Source: Methylococcales bacterium | GTDB taxonomy: Bacteria; Pseudomonadota; Gammaproteobacteria; Methylococcales; Methylomonadaceae | Assembly (NCBI GenBank): GCA_026399095.1 | Contig: JAPLRP010000004.1 | Location: forward strand, 1 to 32,442 | Length of the DNA stretch: 32,442 nucleotides | Direction: 5' to 3' | Shown: one piece after another, positions 8,957 through 18,133 of the stretch | Layout of the letters: each line of letters starts with the position of its first letter | How positions within the stretch are numbered: position 1 is the first letter of the stretch | Made by a program: the position numbers and the translations under genes | The notes under the pieces: model-generated | Seen by the model: the letters and a program-made list of their open reading frames with translations, nothing else | The model's database searches: none | Told to the model about the DNA's origin: nothing

Positions 8957-9184
8957 TTTATTATCTGGTTTTAGCTAGGACGGTAACTTACCAAAATTTT
9001 GGGGTTTAGATTAGCTGAAGATCAGTAATAGTTAAGTTTTTTTGCTTGCTATAACGGCTGTAATGATACTTTTATATTATGTCATTAATATTATCGGTTG
9101 GTTTTAAGGTCTTTAAAAGTATTTAATTGAGTTGAATAACTAAATTGTTGGGTGTTTTATCTGTAACTAAAACGCTAGACGGTA

Positions 9185-9190
9185 TATAAT
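9185..9190 (+). promoter_or_regulatory. Candidate -10 box of the secA promoter (TATAAT)
   Basis: A consensus TATAAT lies 49 bases before the secA ATG in a 283-bp AT-rich spacer. No good -35 hexamer stands at 16-18 bases upstream (TGTAAC is closest), so this is a position guess. No secM-like leader gene is visible between lptG and secA. Confidence 0.4.
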
Positions 9191-9239
9191 CGAGCACTTT
9201 GAGTCAATCATTTACTAAAATTCACACCGGAAAGAAAAC

Positions 9240-11957
9240 ATGCTGGGTAAGCTAGTTAAATTTGTTGTAGGGAGCCGTAACGACAGGCTGGTAAAGAGTA
9301 AAAAGAAGCTGGTCAAAAAGGTTAACGCTTTGGCTTCTGAATACGAAAAATTATCTGATGATGCGTTAAAAGCAAAAACTCAGGAGTTTCGCGATCGTCT
9401 GACAGAAGGTGAAAAACTGGATAATCTTCTTCCAGAAGCTTTTGCTGCGGTAAGGGAAGCTTCTTCGCGAGTCTTCGGTATGCGCCACTTTGACGTGCAA
9501 TTGATAGGCGGCATGATATTACATGACGGTAAAATTGCTGAAATGAAAACCGGCGAGGGTAAAACCTTGATGGCTACTTTGGCTGCTTATTTGAATGCTT
9601 TACCCGGTTATGGTGTTCATGTTGTCACAGTCAACGATTATCTGGCCAAGCGCGACTCTGAATGGATGGGTAGGTTGTATGCCTTTTTGGGCATGACCAC
9701 TGGCGTCATTATCAGTCAAATGGAACATCCATCAAGACGTGATGCTTATGCCGCAGACATTACTTATGGGACTAATAACGAATTTGGTTTTGATTATCTT
9801 CGCGACAATATGGCTTTTAGCCTTGAGCAAAAAGTTCAGCGAGATTTAAGCTTTGCAATTGTTGATGAAGTGGATTCAATTCTTATTGATGAAGCCAGAA
9901 CTCCGTTAATTATTTCCGGGCCAACTGAAGAAAGCACTGAGATATATATTAAAGCTAATGAAATCATCCCGCTATTAAACAAGCAGGAAGATGACGAGCA
10001 CCCTGGTGATTACACGGTTGATGAAAAAACGCGTCAGGTTTATTTGACAGAAGCAGGACATGAGCGCGTTGAGTTTTTAATGCTTGAGCATGACTTGATG
10101 CCTGAATCAAGCAGTCTTTATGATGCGTCTAATATTCGTCTTATGCATTATTTAAATGCGTCATTACGGGGGCATGTTTTATATAAAAAAGACGTTGATT
10201 ACATTGTCGCTAATAATGAAGTTGTTATTGTTGATGAATTTACTGGTCGGATAATGCCTGGTCGACGTTGGTCTGAGGGCTTACACCAAGCAATTGAAGC
10301 AAAAGAACACGTCACTATTAATAGTGAAAATCAAACATTAGCTTCAATTACTTTTCAGAATTATTTTCGTTTGTATGACAAGCTCTCAGGTATGACAGGT
10401 ACTGCTGATACTGAAGCCTTTGAATTGAACAAAATTTACGGCCTTGAAGTGGTTGTTATTCCAACACATCGTCCAATGATTCGCAAGGATATGGGGGACT
10501 TGGTTTACCTGACTACCGATGAAAAATATATTGCTGTTGCAGAAGATATTAAAGGTTGTGTAAGCCGTGGACAGCCTGTTTTAGTGGGAACGACCTCCAT
10601 TGAAAACTCTGAACGTCTTTCTGAATTATTGAAAAAACAAGGCATTAAGCACGAGGTGCTTAATGCCAAGCAACACGAACGTGAAGCCCATATTATTGAA
10701 CAGGCAGGTATGCCGGGATCAGTGACTATCGCAACTAATATGGCCGGCCGGGGAACAGATATCGTACTGGGTGGAAATCTGGATGCAGAGCTTAAGCTAT
10801 TAGGTGAAGAGGCTAGTGAGCCAGAAAAAGATAGAGTTCGTGGTGTCTGGCTTGAAAGACATAATCAAGTTCTAGCGAATGGTGGTTTGCACGTAATTGG
10901 TTCAGAGCGCCATGAGTCTCGCCGTATAGACAACCAATTACGAGGCCGTTCTGGTCGACAAGGTGATCCTGGTTCGACACGTTTCTATTTGTCATTGCAA
11001 GATGATTTGATGCGTATCTTCGCATCTGACCGTGTAGCTGCATTGATGAAGAAGCTGGGTATGGGGGATGGTGAGGCTATTGAGCATCCTTGGGTAACCC
11101 GGTCTATTGAAAATGCGCAGCGTAAGGTTGAAGGGCGTAATTTTGATATACGTAAAGAAATTCTGGCTTATGATGATGTCGCCAATGATCAACGTAAAGT
11201 TGTTTATGCTCAACGAAATGAGTTAATGGCTGCCAAGGAAATTTCCGAGATTATCACCGCTATACGTAAAGATGTTGTAAATAATGTGATCACTCAGTAC
11301 ATTCCGGCTAAAACCATGGTTGAGCAATGGGATGTAAAAGGGCTTGAGGAGCATTTACACCAAGAGTTTAATGTTCAAGTTCCTGTGCAAAAAATGTTGG
11401 ATGAAGAGCATAATCTTCAAGAGGTATCATTGCGGGTTCGTATTATTGATATTCTGGAACAGAATCATAAAGATAAAGAACTCCAGATTACACAAGAAGT
11501 GCTGCAGCATTTTGAGAAATCCGTCATGTTGCAAGTGTTGGATACCAGTTGGAAAGAGCATTTAGCAGCAATGGATTATTTGCGTCAAGGCATACATTTT
11601 AGAGGTTATGCTCAAAAAGATCCAAAGCAAGAATATAAGCGCGAAGCATTTGAAATGTTTACCAATCTCTTGGAGCATATCAAGTATGAGGTGATTGAAA
11701 TCCTGTTTAAAGTGCAAGTTCGGCAGGAAGAAGATGTGCAAGCTATTGATGAGCAAATGCAGGCTCCGAGAGAAATGCACTTTGAACATGCGGCAGCACC
11801 AGCATTGGATGATTTTGAACAGTTAGGGGTTGTTGAGCAAGAGCAAAATGTGTTGGAGCAACCTTTTGTTCGGGAAGGTGCTAAAGTGGGACGTAATGAT
11901 CCTTGTCCTTGCGGATCCGGAAAGAAATACAAGCAATGTCACGGAAAGCTTGAATAG
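9240..11957 (+). CDS. secA: Preprotein translocase ATPase SecA
   Basis: SecA is the cytosolic motor that pushes unfolded precursors through SecYEG. The 905 residues match the proteobacterial length. Visible landmarks include the Walker A motif MKTGEGKT (about 102-109), the DEAD-like [17 protein letters not shown] segment (about 208-225), [12 protein letters not shown] before the second motor domain, and [13 protein letters not shown] and [13 protein letters not shown] in motor domain 2. The C-terminal zinc tail [14 protein letters not shown] binds SecB or the ribosome. A GGAAAG ribosome site lies just upstream of the ATG. The gene appears intact and ends at a strong terminator. Unlike E. coli it has no secM leader gene in front. 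Confidence 0.98.
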   Translation: MLGKLVKFVVGSRNDRLVKSKKKLVKKVNALASEYEKLSDDALKAKTQEFRDRLTEGEKLDNLLPEAFAAVREASSRVFGMRHFDVQLIGGMILHDGKIAEMKTGEGKTLMATLAAYLNALPGYGVHVVTVNDYLAKRDSEWMGRLYAFLGMTTGVIISQMEHPSRRDAYAADITYGTNNEFGFDYLRDNMAFSLEQKVQRDLSFAIVDEVDSILIDEARTPLIISGPTEESTEIYIKANEIIPLLNKQEDDEHPGDYTVDEKTRQVYLTEAGHERVEFLMLEHDLMPESSSLYDASNIRLMHYLNASLRGHVLYKKDVDYIVANNEVVIVDEFTGRIMPGRRWSEGLHQAIEAKEHVTINSENQTLASITFQNYFRLYDKLSGMTGTADTEAFELNKIYGLEVVVIPTHRPMIRKDMGDLVYLTTDEKYIAVAEDIKGCVSRGQPVLVGTTSIENSERLSELLKKQGIKHEVLNAKQHEREAHIIEQAGMPGSVTIATNMAGRGTDIVLGGNLDAELKLLGEEASEPEKDRVRGVWLERHNQVLANGGLHVIGSERHESRRIDNQLRGRSGRQGDPGSTRFYLSLQDDLMRIFASDRVAALMKKLGMGDGEAIEHPWVTRSIENAQRKVEGRNFDIRKEILAYDDVANDQRKVVYAQRNELMAAKEISEIITAIRKDVVNNVITQYIPAKTMVEQWDVKGLEEHLHQEFNVQVPVQKMLDEEHNLQEVSLRVRIIDILEQNHKDKELQITQEVLQHFEKSVMLQVLDTSWKEHLAAMDYLRQGIHFRGYAQKDPKQEYKREAFEMFTNLLEHIKYEVIEILFKVQVRQEEDVQAIDEQMQAPREMHFEHAAAPALDDFEQLGVVEQEQNVLEQPFVREGAKVGRNDPCPCGSGKKYKQCHGKLE

Positions 11958-11985
11958 TAGTAAAATTTAATCCATTAAAGAATTC

Positions 11986-12034
11986 AAAGCCTGTATTGTG
12001 ATTTACATCAGTAAATCACAATACAGGCTTTTTT
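11986..12034 (+). terminator. Strong intrinsic terminator after secA
   Basis: A long perfect stem joins AAAGCCTGTATTGTGATTTA (from 11986) to its reverse complement (12012-12031) around a six-base loop CATCAG, and runs into a T-tract ending at 12034. It lies 28 bases past the secA stop. It also faces the end of the convergent kdoO gene, but on that strand only three Ts follow the stem, so it is probably a one-way terminator. Confidence 0.92.
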
Positions 12035-12047
12035 GTAGCTGACTATA

Positions 12048-12917
12048 TTAAATTAATTGACGACCTGTATAGCCTTGGAGCCTTGCTAAGGGGCTGGTAT
12101 TGGTGTCATATTGATTTTGGGCAGGTAAATGAAATGTTTGCTCCATCATGAACTGTCCTGACATTGCTGCATGAGAAGCTTGGTCCGAAAAGCACACCCA
12201 AACAGAACCGCTAGGGAATTCTATTGTTAATTGAGGGCTGTTACTCTGATAATTTAAGTCATGCTTCATTGCGTCGTGTAGTTGCAGCATTAAATGGTCG
12301 TATTCACTACGCAATGATTTTGTAATGCCAAAAATATTTAAAACTTTTGCTTGCCAAGCTGAATAGGGTTTCGTATTCGGAAGAAAACGTTGAGCAATAT
12401 CTTCAAATGGTTCACCCACTCGCCAAACTCTGGGCACATTATTTGGGTTTACATTAATAAATACGCGTAAAATGCGTTCTCCATAATTAGGCCTGGAAGG
12501 AAATGCGTCAACATGCAAGCGCTTGTCATCGGCACGCCATGATTGGCTTCGCGTTTCTATTTGATTGGGGCGAAAGCTTGTTGGAGCCACGCTCAAATGT
12601 TCTGTGTAGCAAGGGAAATAGCTATTAACCAGTGTCTGTGCATGAGCACGATATCTTGCCATCATTGTTGCCAAGCCTGCTTGAACCTCAGCATTACCTA
12701 CAGCGCCTTTTAAATGTCCTGAAGCATCCAAGCTAATGTTTCGGGATTTTGGATTCCGTATTTCTGGTGTAAAAAAACTTTTTTCAAATTCTGATAAAGG
12801 AAAATTAAGGTTTGTGAAATGAAGCACCTTTCCTGCTTCTAAATAATTCAACCACTTATTGGCAACTAAATGGGTTTCCCATTCGGTATCATTGACATCA
12901 ATAACTTGAGTATTCAT
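12048..12917 (-). CDS. kdoO: Kdo hydroxylase, Fe(II)/2-oxoglutarate dioxygenase-like (KdoO family)
   Basis: The 289-residue protein resembles the Kdo hydroxylase family, which converts a Kdo sugar of the LPS core to Ko by oxygen-dependent 3-hydroxylation. The iron-binding motif is visible as RLHVDAFPSRP, with His135 and Asp137. A distal His fits at about 249 in SDQASHAAMSGQF. LRVFINVNP and PRVWRVGEPFE are conserved-looking stretches. No signal peptide is seen, which fits a cytoplasmic or inner-face enzyme. It stands alone, convergent with secA. Nearby lptFG also serve LPS but are not in the same operon. The family assignment is from memory of motifs and is likely but not certain. Confidence 0.75.
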   Translation of the reverse strand: MNTQVIDVNDTEWETHLVANKWLNYLEAGKVLHFTNLNFPLSEFEKSFFTPEIRNPKSRNISLDASGHLKGAVGNAEVQAGLATMMARYRAHAQTLVNSYFPCYTEHLSVAPTSFRPNQIETRSQSWRADDKRLHVDAFPSRPNYGERILRVFINVNPNNVPRVWRVGEPFEDIAQRFLPNTKPYSAWQAKVLNIFGITKSLRSEYDHLMLQLHDAMKHDLNYQSNSPQLTIEFPSGSVWVCFSDQASHAAMSGQFMMEQTFHLPAQNQYDTNTSPLARLQGYTGRQLI

Positions 12918-13053
12918 TTATTTACTGGCTGCTTTTTTGTTTGATTTAGTATGAAAATGGCGACGTTGTTTAAGTATCATTCAATTTGTAGTTTAGAGAA
13001 AATCATAGTCCAGTGTATAGCTAAAATCAATTGGAAGTAGATATGGTTCAGAT

Positions 13054-13380
13054 TTAACTCACAGAAAAGCTCTCTCCACATCCGCAGGTTCCTTTAACAT
13101 TGGGGTTATTAAATTTAAAGGCCTCATTAATGCCCTCTTTTCGATAGTCCAGTTCTATACCATCAACAAATTCAAGGTCGCTTTCAGTGACGATGACTTT
13201 AACGCCATAACCCTCAAACACAGCGTCATTTTCAGCAAGCGTATCTGCATAGTCAAGCACATAAGCATAACCTGAACAGCCGGACTTTTTAACACCTAGT
13301 TTTAAACCAATACCTTTGCCGCGTTTTGCAAGTTGTTTTTTTATTTGTAGAGCTGCGCTTTCAGTTAATGAAACAGACAT
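13054..13380 (-). CDS. iscA: Iron-sulfur cluster assembly protein IscA
   Basis: A-type Fe-S carrier of 108 residues that receives or delivers clusters to apoproteins. The three conserved cysteines are present: one in [14 protein letters not shown] (about Cys34) and two in the CGCGESF motif near the C-terminus. The ending [15 protein letters not shown] is closer to IscA than to ErpA or SufA. A GGGGAT ribosome site lies a few bases upstream. It starts 10 bases after the cysteine desulfurase stop, so iscU, which normally sits between them, is absent. It is the last gene of the iscR operon here. Confidence 0.93.
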   Translation of the reverse strand: MSVSLTESAALQIKKQLAKRGKGIGLKLGVKKSGCSGYAYVLDYADTLAENDAVFEGYGVKVIVTESDLEFVDGIELDYRKEGINEAFKFNNPNVKGTCGCGESFSVS

Positions 13381-13390
13381 GGTATCCCCT

Positions 13391-14500
13391 TTATGCTTGG
13401 TAAACCAAGGCTTTCAATTGGTTAATAAATTCGTAAATTTCAGTTTTAGTATTTTGCATGCCTAAACTGATGCGGATTGCACTTTTAGCAAGAGTAACCT
13501 CTATATTCATTGCGCTTAGAACATGACTAGGTATATTTGCCCCGCTGGCGCAGGCCGAACCACTTGAGACAGCAATTTTTTTTTGATCCAACTGCATTAA
13601 TAACATTTCACCATCAACTCCAGAAATACCAAACTGAACGGTGTTGGGTAATCGATTGGCTTTTTGAGCAAAAATAATTAAGTCGGGTATAGACTTTAAG
13701 TGAGCCTCTAGTTGTTCTCTTAAGCCAAGCAACTTTTTATGTCGTTCAATAAGTTCGGTCTTCGCAAGTTCAGCTGCTTTTCCAAAGCCGACTATAGCGG
13801 CGACATTTTCAGTACCCGCTCTTAGCGCCTGTTCTTGTCCGCCACCAAGGAAGAGTGGGTTTATCTCCATTCCTTTTTCAAATATTAAAGCGCCACAGCC
13901 TTTGGGGCCATAGATTTTATGGCTGGATAGCGACATTAAATGAGTGCCAAGCTGTTTAAATGAAAGAGGCATTTTACCTGCTGCCTGAACGGCATCAGTA
14001 TGAACAGTAATATTGTTTGCTCTTAATTTTTGGGCGTAGGGGGCTAAATCCTGTATTGCCCCAGTTTCATTATTTGCCAGCATAATGGAAACCAAATCAG
14101 GCTTTTCTTCAATAAGGTTATCAATTGCTATTGGTGTAATGAGTCCATTGTCATCTACATTGATCACACTTAACTTACCACCACGGCTTTTAAAGCGCTG
14201 GGCAGGTTCTAATATGGAGGGGTGTTCAACAGCCGAAATAGCTAGCTTGCCTTGAGGTGGGGCTGAGGCTAATGCTAAGTTATTGGCCTCAGTGCCACCG
14301 CTGGTAAAAATGACTTGAGAGGTTGGTGCATCGACTAGCGACGCAATTTGGTCGCGGGCGTTATCAATTGCGCTGCGACCAAGCCTACCTTGTTGATATA
14401 AACTTGAAGGATTGCCGTAGAACGATTTCAAAAATGGTAACATTGCATCAAGTACCCTCTCATCAAGAGGTGTTGTGGCATTGTGATCAAAGTAAATCAT
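13391..14500 (-). CDS. Cysteine desulfurase, NifS/IscS family (short form)
   Basis: This PLP enzyme removes sulfur from cysteine as an enzyme persulfide for Fe-S clusters and thiolated tRNA. The start [17 protein letters not shown] is typical. The PLP lysine is in [14 protein letters not shown] and the catalytic cysteine in [10 protein letters not shown], the class I loop. At 369 residues it is about 35 shorter than E. coli IscS and lacks the C-terminal extension that contacts IscU there. The N-terminus also looks more NifS-like. It overlaps the end of iscR by 14 bases and is followed directly by iscA. The missing tail and missing iscU agree with each other. I leave the symbol blank because iscS versus nifS cannot be settled. 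Confidence 0.93.
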   Translation of the reverse strand: MIYFDHNATTPLDERVLDAMLPFLKSFYGNPSSLYQQGRLGRSAIDNARDQIASLVDAPTSQVIFTSGGTEANNLALASAPPQGKLAISAVEHPSILEPAQRFKSRGGKLSVINVDDNGLITPIAIDNLIEEKPDLVSIMLANNETGAIQDLAPYAQKLRANNITVHTDAVQAAGKMPLSFKQLGTHLMSLSSHKIYGPKGCGALIFEKGMEINPLFLGGGQEQALRAGTENVAAIVGFGKAAELAKTELIERHKKLLGLREQLEAHLKSIPDLIIFAQKANRLPNTVQFGISGVDGEMLLMQLDQKKIAVSSGSACASGANIPSHVLSAMNIEVTLAKSAIRISLGMQNTKTEIYEFINQLKALVYQA

Positions 14501-14984
14501 TCAAATTTGAGATTAATTCTGTATGTCGATGTATTTCAATCACTTTAGCTTCTTCGTCTTGTCTTTTCGATATTTCCTGAACATGATGTTTTTCTAGTAA
14601 TTGGGCGAGAGTGATACCTTTCAAATAATCACGTATTTGATCACTCAAGCCCATCCATAGGTCGTGAGTTAAGCAGGCTTTTTCATTTTGGCAATTAGCT
14701 TCACCGCCACATTTAGTGGCATCTATAGGTTCATCGACAGCTGCAATAATATCAGCAATGTTTATATCAACTGCTTTGCCTGCAAGTGTATAGCCACCGC
14801 CTGGTCCGCGAATACCTTTCACCATATTAGCGCGACGTAAGCGTGCAAATAATTGTTCCAGATAAGACAAAGAAATAGTTTGTCTTGCAGCTATATCAGT
14901 TAATGTAACTGGTTTTGTTTGGCTGTGAAAAGCCAGGTCAAGCATGGCAGTTACTGCATAACGGCCTTTGGTAGTTAATCGCAT
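14487..14984 (-). CDS. iscR: Fe-S cluster-sensing Rrf2-family repressor IscR
   Basis: IscR represses the isc operon when it carries a [2Fe-2S] cluster. The Rrf2 winged-helix domain opens MRLTTKGRYAVTAMLDLAF. The cluster ligands are all present: KCGGEANCQNEKACLTH gives C-X5-C-X5-C with a His two residues later. The protein is 165 residues from the chosen ATG at 14984, which has GAGGGA eight bases before it; the longer frame from TTG 14999 would waste that site. The gene leads the operon with the desulfurase and iscA. A probable self-binding site covers its promoter. Confidence 0.94.
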   Translation of the reverse strand: MRLTTKGRYAVTAMLDLAFHSQTKPVTLTDIAARQTISLSYLEQLFARLRRANMVKGIRGPGGGYTLAGKAVDINIADIIAAVDEPIDATKCGGEANCQNEKACLTHDLWMGLSDQIRDYLKGITLAQLLEKHHVQEISKRQDEEAKVIEIHRHTELISNLNDLL

Positions 14985-15021
14985 TAGAGAATCCCTCAAA
15001 AAAATAAGTATATTATCATAA

Positions 15022-15053
15022 AAAATACTTAACCAACTAAAATAGTCAACTAT
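15022..15053 (-). promoter_or_regulatory. IscR-type operator overlapping the iscR promoter
   Basis: Read on the minus strand, 15053-15030 begins ATAGTTGACTATTTTAGT and ends TGGTTA. This closely follows the type 1 IscR-box pattern ATACYYGACTRWWWYAGTCRRSTAT, with about four differences. TTGACT inside it (15049-15044) can be the -35 element, and TATTTT (15027-15022), 16 bases further on, the -10. The site lies about 38-70 bases before the iscR start codon. Holo-IscR bound there would block RNA polymerase, giving autorepression. The match was made by eye. Confidence 0.72.
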
Positions 15054-15105
15054 TACCTGGGAATAGTTTGATCCTTAGTTTTGGGAAGTTGGATTTTGTG
15101 TGTTT

Positions 15106-15873
15106 TTATTGATTACCATTTTCATAATTGTCAGTAATTTCGCAGCCATCTAGTGTTGATAGTGGTGTTTCTTTACAGTTAATTCCAGCATCATTGAGTG
15201 CTTTTTTCATGGTTTCCATTTGTTTGTCCAGCAAGTTAATATGATTAAGCATGCGATTGATTGCATAAGCAACAGGATCTGGCATGTCTTCTGTTGTGCC
15301 ATAAGCGTCAAAGCCCATTTTGTTAGCAATTATGTCTATCTCGGCTTTTACTGATTTTGGATGGCTACCGATTATGTGACCTGGAATACCGACTACTGTC
15401 GCACCTGCGGGCACTGTTTTCAATACGACTGAGTTTGATCCTACACGCGCACCTGTGCCTATTTCGATAGGGCCTAATACTTTTGCTCCGGCGCCTATAA
15501 CTACTCCGTTGTGAAGAGTTGGGTGACGCTTGCCTTTGCTCCAGGTTGTTCCACCTAAAGTTACACCATGATAAACAGTGCAATCATCGCCAATAATGGC
15601 CGTCTCACCAATAACGACACCCATGCCGTGGTCTATAAAGAAACGCCTTCCTATTCGTGCACCTGGATGAATTTCAATGCCTGTAAGTCCTCGACCTATA
15701 TGAGCAATAAATCTGGCAATCCATAAGTATCCAGCTTTCCAACAAGTGTGGCTGAGTCGGTGAATCAAAATTGCATGAACCCCTGGATAAGTTGTCAAGA
15801 CTTCAAGCACAGATTGGGCAGCAGGATCGCGCTCGAAAACACACGCGATATCTTCTTTTAGGCGTTCAAACAT
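15106..15873 (-). CDS. cysE: Serine O-acetyltransferase CysE
   Basis: CysE makes O-acetylserine from serine and acetyl-CoA, the committed step of cysteine synthesis. The 255-residue protein has an N-terminal helical part and a left-handed beta-helix of hexapeptide repeats. Visible motifs include [39 protein letters not shown] and [15 protein letters not shown]. The cap GIPGHIIG is typical. Start and trmJ stop overlap as TAATG, so translation is coupled to trmJ. It lies upstream of iscR, as in Azotobacter and Pseudomonas relatives, linking cysteine supply with its use by the desulfurase. A C-terminal extension of roughly 60 residues after the cap is somewhat acidic and not recognised. Confidence 0.94.
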   Translation of the reverse strand: MFERLKEDIACVFERDPAAQSVLEVLTTYPGVHAILIHRLSHTCWKAGYLWIARFIAHIGRGLTGIEIHPGARIGRRFFIDHGMGVVIGETAIIGDDCTVYHGVTLGGTTWSKGKRHPTLHNGVVIGAGAKVLGPIEIGTGARVGSNSVVLKTVPAGATVVGIPGHIIGSHPKSVKAEIDIIANKMGFDAYGTTEDMPDPVAYAINRMLNHINLLDKQMETMKKALNDAGINCKETPLSTLDGCEITDNYENGNQ

Positions 15874-16601
15874 TATTCATTCCTTTGATTATCTTGTGAC
15901 ATTCTTAAAATACCTCTTAGTATATCGAGCTCCTTAATATCAAGTTCTATGCGATTATAAATTCTTCTTAAGCGGCGCATGATGGATTTTGATTTATCTG
16001 GATGCATAAAGCCTATGTCAGTTAATGCTTGGTATAAATGAGTGTAGAAAGATTCCATTTGTGTTGCTGTAGCTTTCGGCGTTTTGCCTCTATCACCAAT
16101 AACGATAGCTTCTTGTCTGCCGGCGGCAATAAACAATTCATAACAAACGACTTGGACGGCTGCGGCTATGTTTAAAGAGCTGTATTCGCTATTGCAGGGA
16201 ATACGAAGCAGAAAATGACATAAATCCAGTTCATGATTTTTTAACCCTGAGTTTTCCCTGCCAAAAATAATAGCAACTTTGTTGCCTGGTTCAGTAATCG
16301 CTATTTTTTTAGCGCATTCACGTGGCGTCATTTCTGGCCAACTAATGGTTCTGCATCTTGCACTCGCGCCGATTACCATATTGCAGTCTGCAATTGCTTC
16401 CTGCAATGAAGAGCATGCGGTGGCCCTTGCTAAAATATCATCAGCACCCGAGGCTCTTGAGGTGGCTTCCGCGCTAGGAAATATCTTGGGTGAAACCAGC
16501 CAAAGGTTAGATATATTCATATTTTTCATGGCGCGGGCAACCGCACCAATATTACCGGGGTGCGATGTTTCAACCAAAATAATTTTTATATGTGACAGCA
16601 A
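15873..16601 (-). CDS. trmJ: tRNA (cytidine/uridine-32-2'-O)-methyltransferase TrmJ
   Basis: TrmJ methylates the ribose of position 32 in several tRNAs. The 242-residue protein is a SpoU/TrmH-type knotted methyltransferase. Motif 1 is in [19 protein letters not shown], motif 2 in [17 protein letters not shown] and motif 3 in [22 protein letters not shown]-terminal helical part follows, as in the family. It diverges from suhB across 86 bases and is translationally coupled to cysE downstream. The suhB-trmJ-cysE-iscR order is conserved in several gammaproteobacteria. Confidence 0.93.
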   Translation of the reverse strand: MLSHIKIILVETSHPGNIGAVARAMKNMNISNLWLVSPKIFPSAEATSRASGADDILARATACSSLQEAIADCNMVIGASARCRTISWPEMTPRECAKKIAITEPGNKVAIIFGRENSGLKNHELDLCHFLLRIPCNSEYSSLNIAAAVQVVCYELFIAAGRQEAIVIGDRGKTPKATATQMESFYTHLYQALTDIGFMHPDKSKSIMRRLRRIYNRIELDIKELDILRGILRMSQDNQRNE

Positions 16602-16687
16602 CGATGTTGTCCTTTATGAAAAATACGCCAAGTTTACCAAAAGATTTGCTATCATTGGTGTTTTATCTGCTCATTGTAAATTTGTCT

Positions 16688-17482
16688 ATGCAACCCATGT
16701 TAAATATTGCCGTCCGTGCCGCCAGAAGCGCGGGCGAATTAATCCTTCGCTCAGCTGACAATATTGGCCGTCTGTCCATCGACCAAAAAGGTAAAAATGA
16801 TTACGCCAGTGAGGTCGATCGTATGGCCGAGCGTGAAATTATTAATATCATTAAAGCGGCTTATCCTGAACATTCAATTTTGGCAGAAGAGAGTGGTGAA
16901 CATAAAGGTAATGACTTCGTCTGGGTTATAGATCCACTTGATGGCACAACCAATTTTTTACATGGATTTCCCCAGTATGCTGTTTCAATTGCCTTAAAAT
17001 ACAAAGGCAAGCTGGAAGTAGGTGTGGTTTATGATCCTCTGCGAGATGAGCTATTCACTGCCAAGCGTGGTGGCGGCGCTATGTTAAACAATCGACGACT
17101 TCGGGTGACCAATCAAAACAGTTTAAAAGGAGCGTTACTTGGAACAGGATTCCCTTTTAAAACAGATAAGCATCTGGATGCCTACGTAGGGATGTTTCGG
17201 GCATTAACAATAGAGTGTGCCGGAATTCGCCGTGCCGGTTCGGCTGCGCTTGATTTGGCCTATGTTGCCGCAGGACGACTGGACGGTTATTGGGAAATAG
17301 GCATCATGGAGTGGGATATGGCTGCAGGTATCTTGTTAATAAAAGAAGCGGGTGGCGTAGCTACGGACTTTTCCTTTAATGATAAGTATATGGAGTCAGG
17401 TAACGTTATTGTCGGAAGCCCCAAGATGCATCAGCTTATGTATCAGCTTATTGAGCCGCATGTGACCGATAATTTGAAGTAA
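16688..17482 (+). CDS. suhB: Inositol-1-monophosphatase SuhB
   Basis: This is an IMPase-fold phosphatase of 264 residues. In enteric bacteria SuhB also acts in rRNA transcription antitermination with the Nus factors. Metal-site motifs are visible: AEESGE (about 70), WVIDPLDGTTNF (about 82-93) and EWDMAAGILLIKEAGG near residue 215. The start MQPMLNIAVRAARSAG matches the E. coli pattern, so ATG 16688 is chosen over a longer frame from 16592 that would overlap trmJ on the other strand. No strong ribosome site is visible. An imperfect palindrome follows its stop. Confidence 0.93.
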   Translation: MQPMLNIAVRAARSAGELILRSADNIGRLSIDQKGKNDYASEVDRMAEREIINIIKAAYPEHSILAEESGEHKGNDFVWVIDPLDGTTNFLHGFPQYAVSIALKYKGKLEVGVVYDPLRDELFTAKRGGGAMLNNRRLRVTNQNSLKGALLGTGFPFKTDKHLDAYVGMFRALTIECAGIRRAGSAALDLAYVAAGRLDGYWEIGIMEWDMAAGILLIKEAGGVATDFSFNDKYMESGNVIVGSPKMHQLMYQLIEPHVTDNLK

Positions 17483-17527
17483 GCGGTAAAATCTCGCGTA
17501 GTCGCATTCGCTTAAAAGAGGATTAGT

Positions 17528-17583
17528 TCACCACGAAGGACACGACGTTATTAGGTTTTATTTTCTTCATGTTTTCGTGGTGA
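17528..17583. repeat. Palindromic intergenic element between suhB and rimI (TCACCACGAA type)
   Basis: TCACCACGAA at 17528-17537 pairs exactly with TTCGTGGTGA at 17574-17583. The arms continue imperfectly inward (GGACACGACG against CTTCATGTT). It lies between two convergent genes. Such 'accacgaaggacacga' palindromes occur as dispersed REP-like sequences in many proteobacteria. It may double as a two-way terminator. A related shorter hairpin follows lolD. Confidence 0.6.
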
Positions 17584-17591
17584 GTAGTAAA

Positions 17592-18131
17592 TTAAAACAA
17601 CTCCAATGCCAACATAATAGCGTCTTCACGTCCATTTTGGGCAGGGTAATAGCCTTTTCTAATACCAATTTCATTAAAACCTACATCTTCATATAGAGCT
17701 ATAGCGGCTGTATTTGTTGGTCTAACTTCTAAAAAAACTGTTTCAGCCCTGCCTCGGGAAAATTCAATCAAGTGTTCAAGCATTTTACGGCCTATGCCTT
17801 GCTTCTGCTCGGCAGGGTCTACAGAAATATTAAGTATATGTGCTTCACCTACAGCTATCGAAAGGAGACTGTAACCTAAAACCTTATCGTCTAATTCACA
17901 CACCCAACAACTATAACCCGCTTTAAAACAGTCTGTAAAAATGTCTTCTTCCCAAGGGAAATGATAGTTTTTTTTCTCGATTTCAAGTACATGGGGTAAA
18001 TCAGCATGGGTCATTATGCGTAGTCGCAGCAAATCTTTTTTTGTTACCGAGTCTGGGAATACCTTGGCATAGAATTCCTTGTCTGCATCATAAATCACCA
18101 AGTTTTTTATTTTGTCCATTAATCCCCGCAT
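17592..18131 (-). CDS. rimI: GNAT N-acetyltransferase, RimI-like (ribosomal protein S18 alanine acetyltransferase)
   Basis: RimI acetylates the N-terminal alanine of ribosomal protein S18. The GNAT core starts near LLRLRIMTHADLPHVLEIEK. The acetyl-CoA loop is SVDPAEQKQGIGRKMLEHLI (about 112-131), and the C-terminal signature is EVRPTNTAAIALYEDVGFNE followed by RKGYYPAQNGREDAIMM-like residues. About 35 residues precede the usual start and I do not recognise them (MDKIKNLVIYDADKEFYAKV). Starts at 18131 (ATG, three bases after the upstream stop), 18119 (ATG with GGGG before it) or TTG 18137 are all possible. The gene follows the glycosylase gene and is probably in one operon with it. Confidence 0.85.
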   Translation of the reverse strand: MRGLMDKIKNLVIYDADKEFYAKVFPDSVTKKDLLRLRIMTHADLPHVLEIEKKNYHFPWEEDIFTDCFKAGYSCWVCELDDKVLGYSLLSIAVGEAHILNISVDPAEQKQGIGRKMLEHLIEFSRGRAETVFLEVRPTNTAAIALYEDVGFNEIGIRKGYYPAQNGREDAIMLALELF

Positions 18132-18133
18132 AA

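Noticed and set aside
16592-16687. N-terminal extension of suhB
   Set aside because: It would overlap the divergent trmJ start, and the family start MQPMLNIAVRAA fits ATG 16688.
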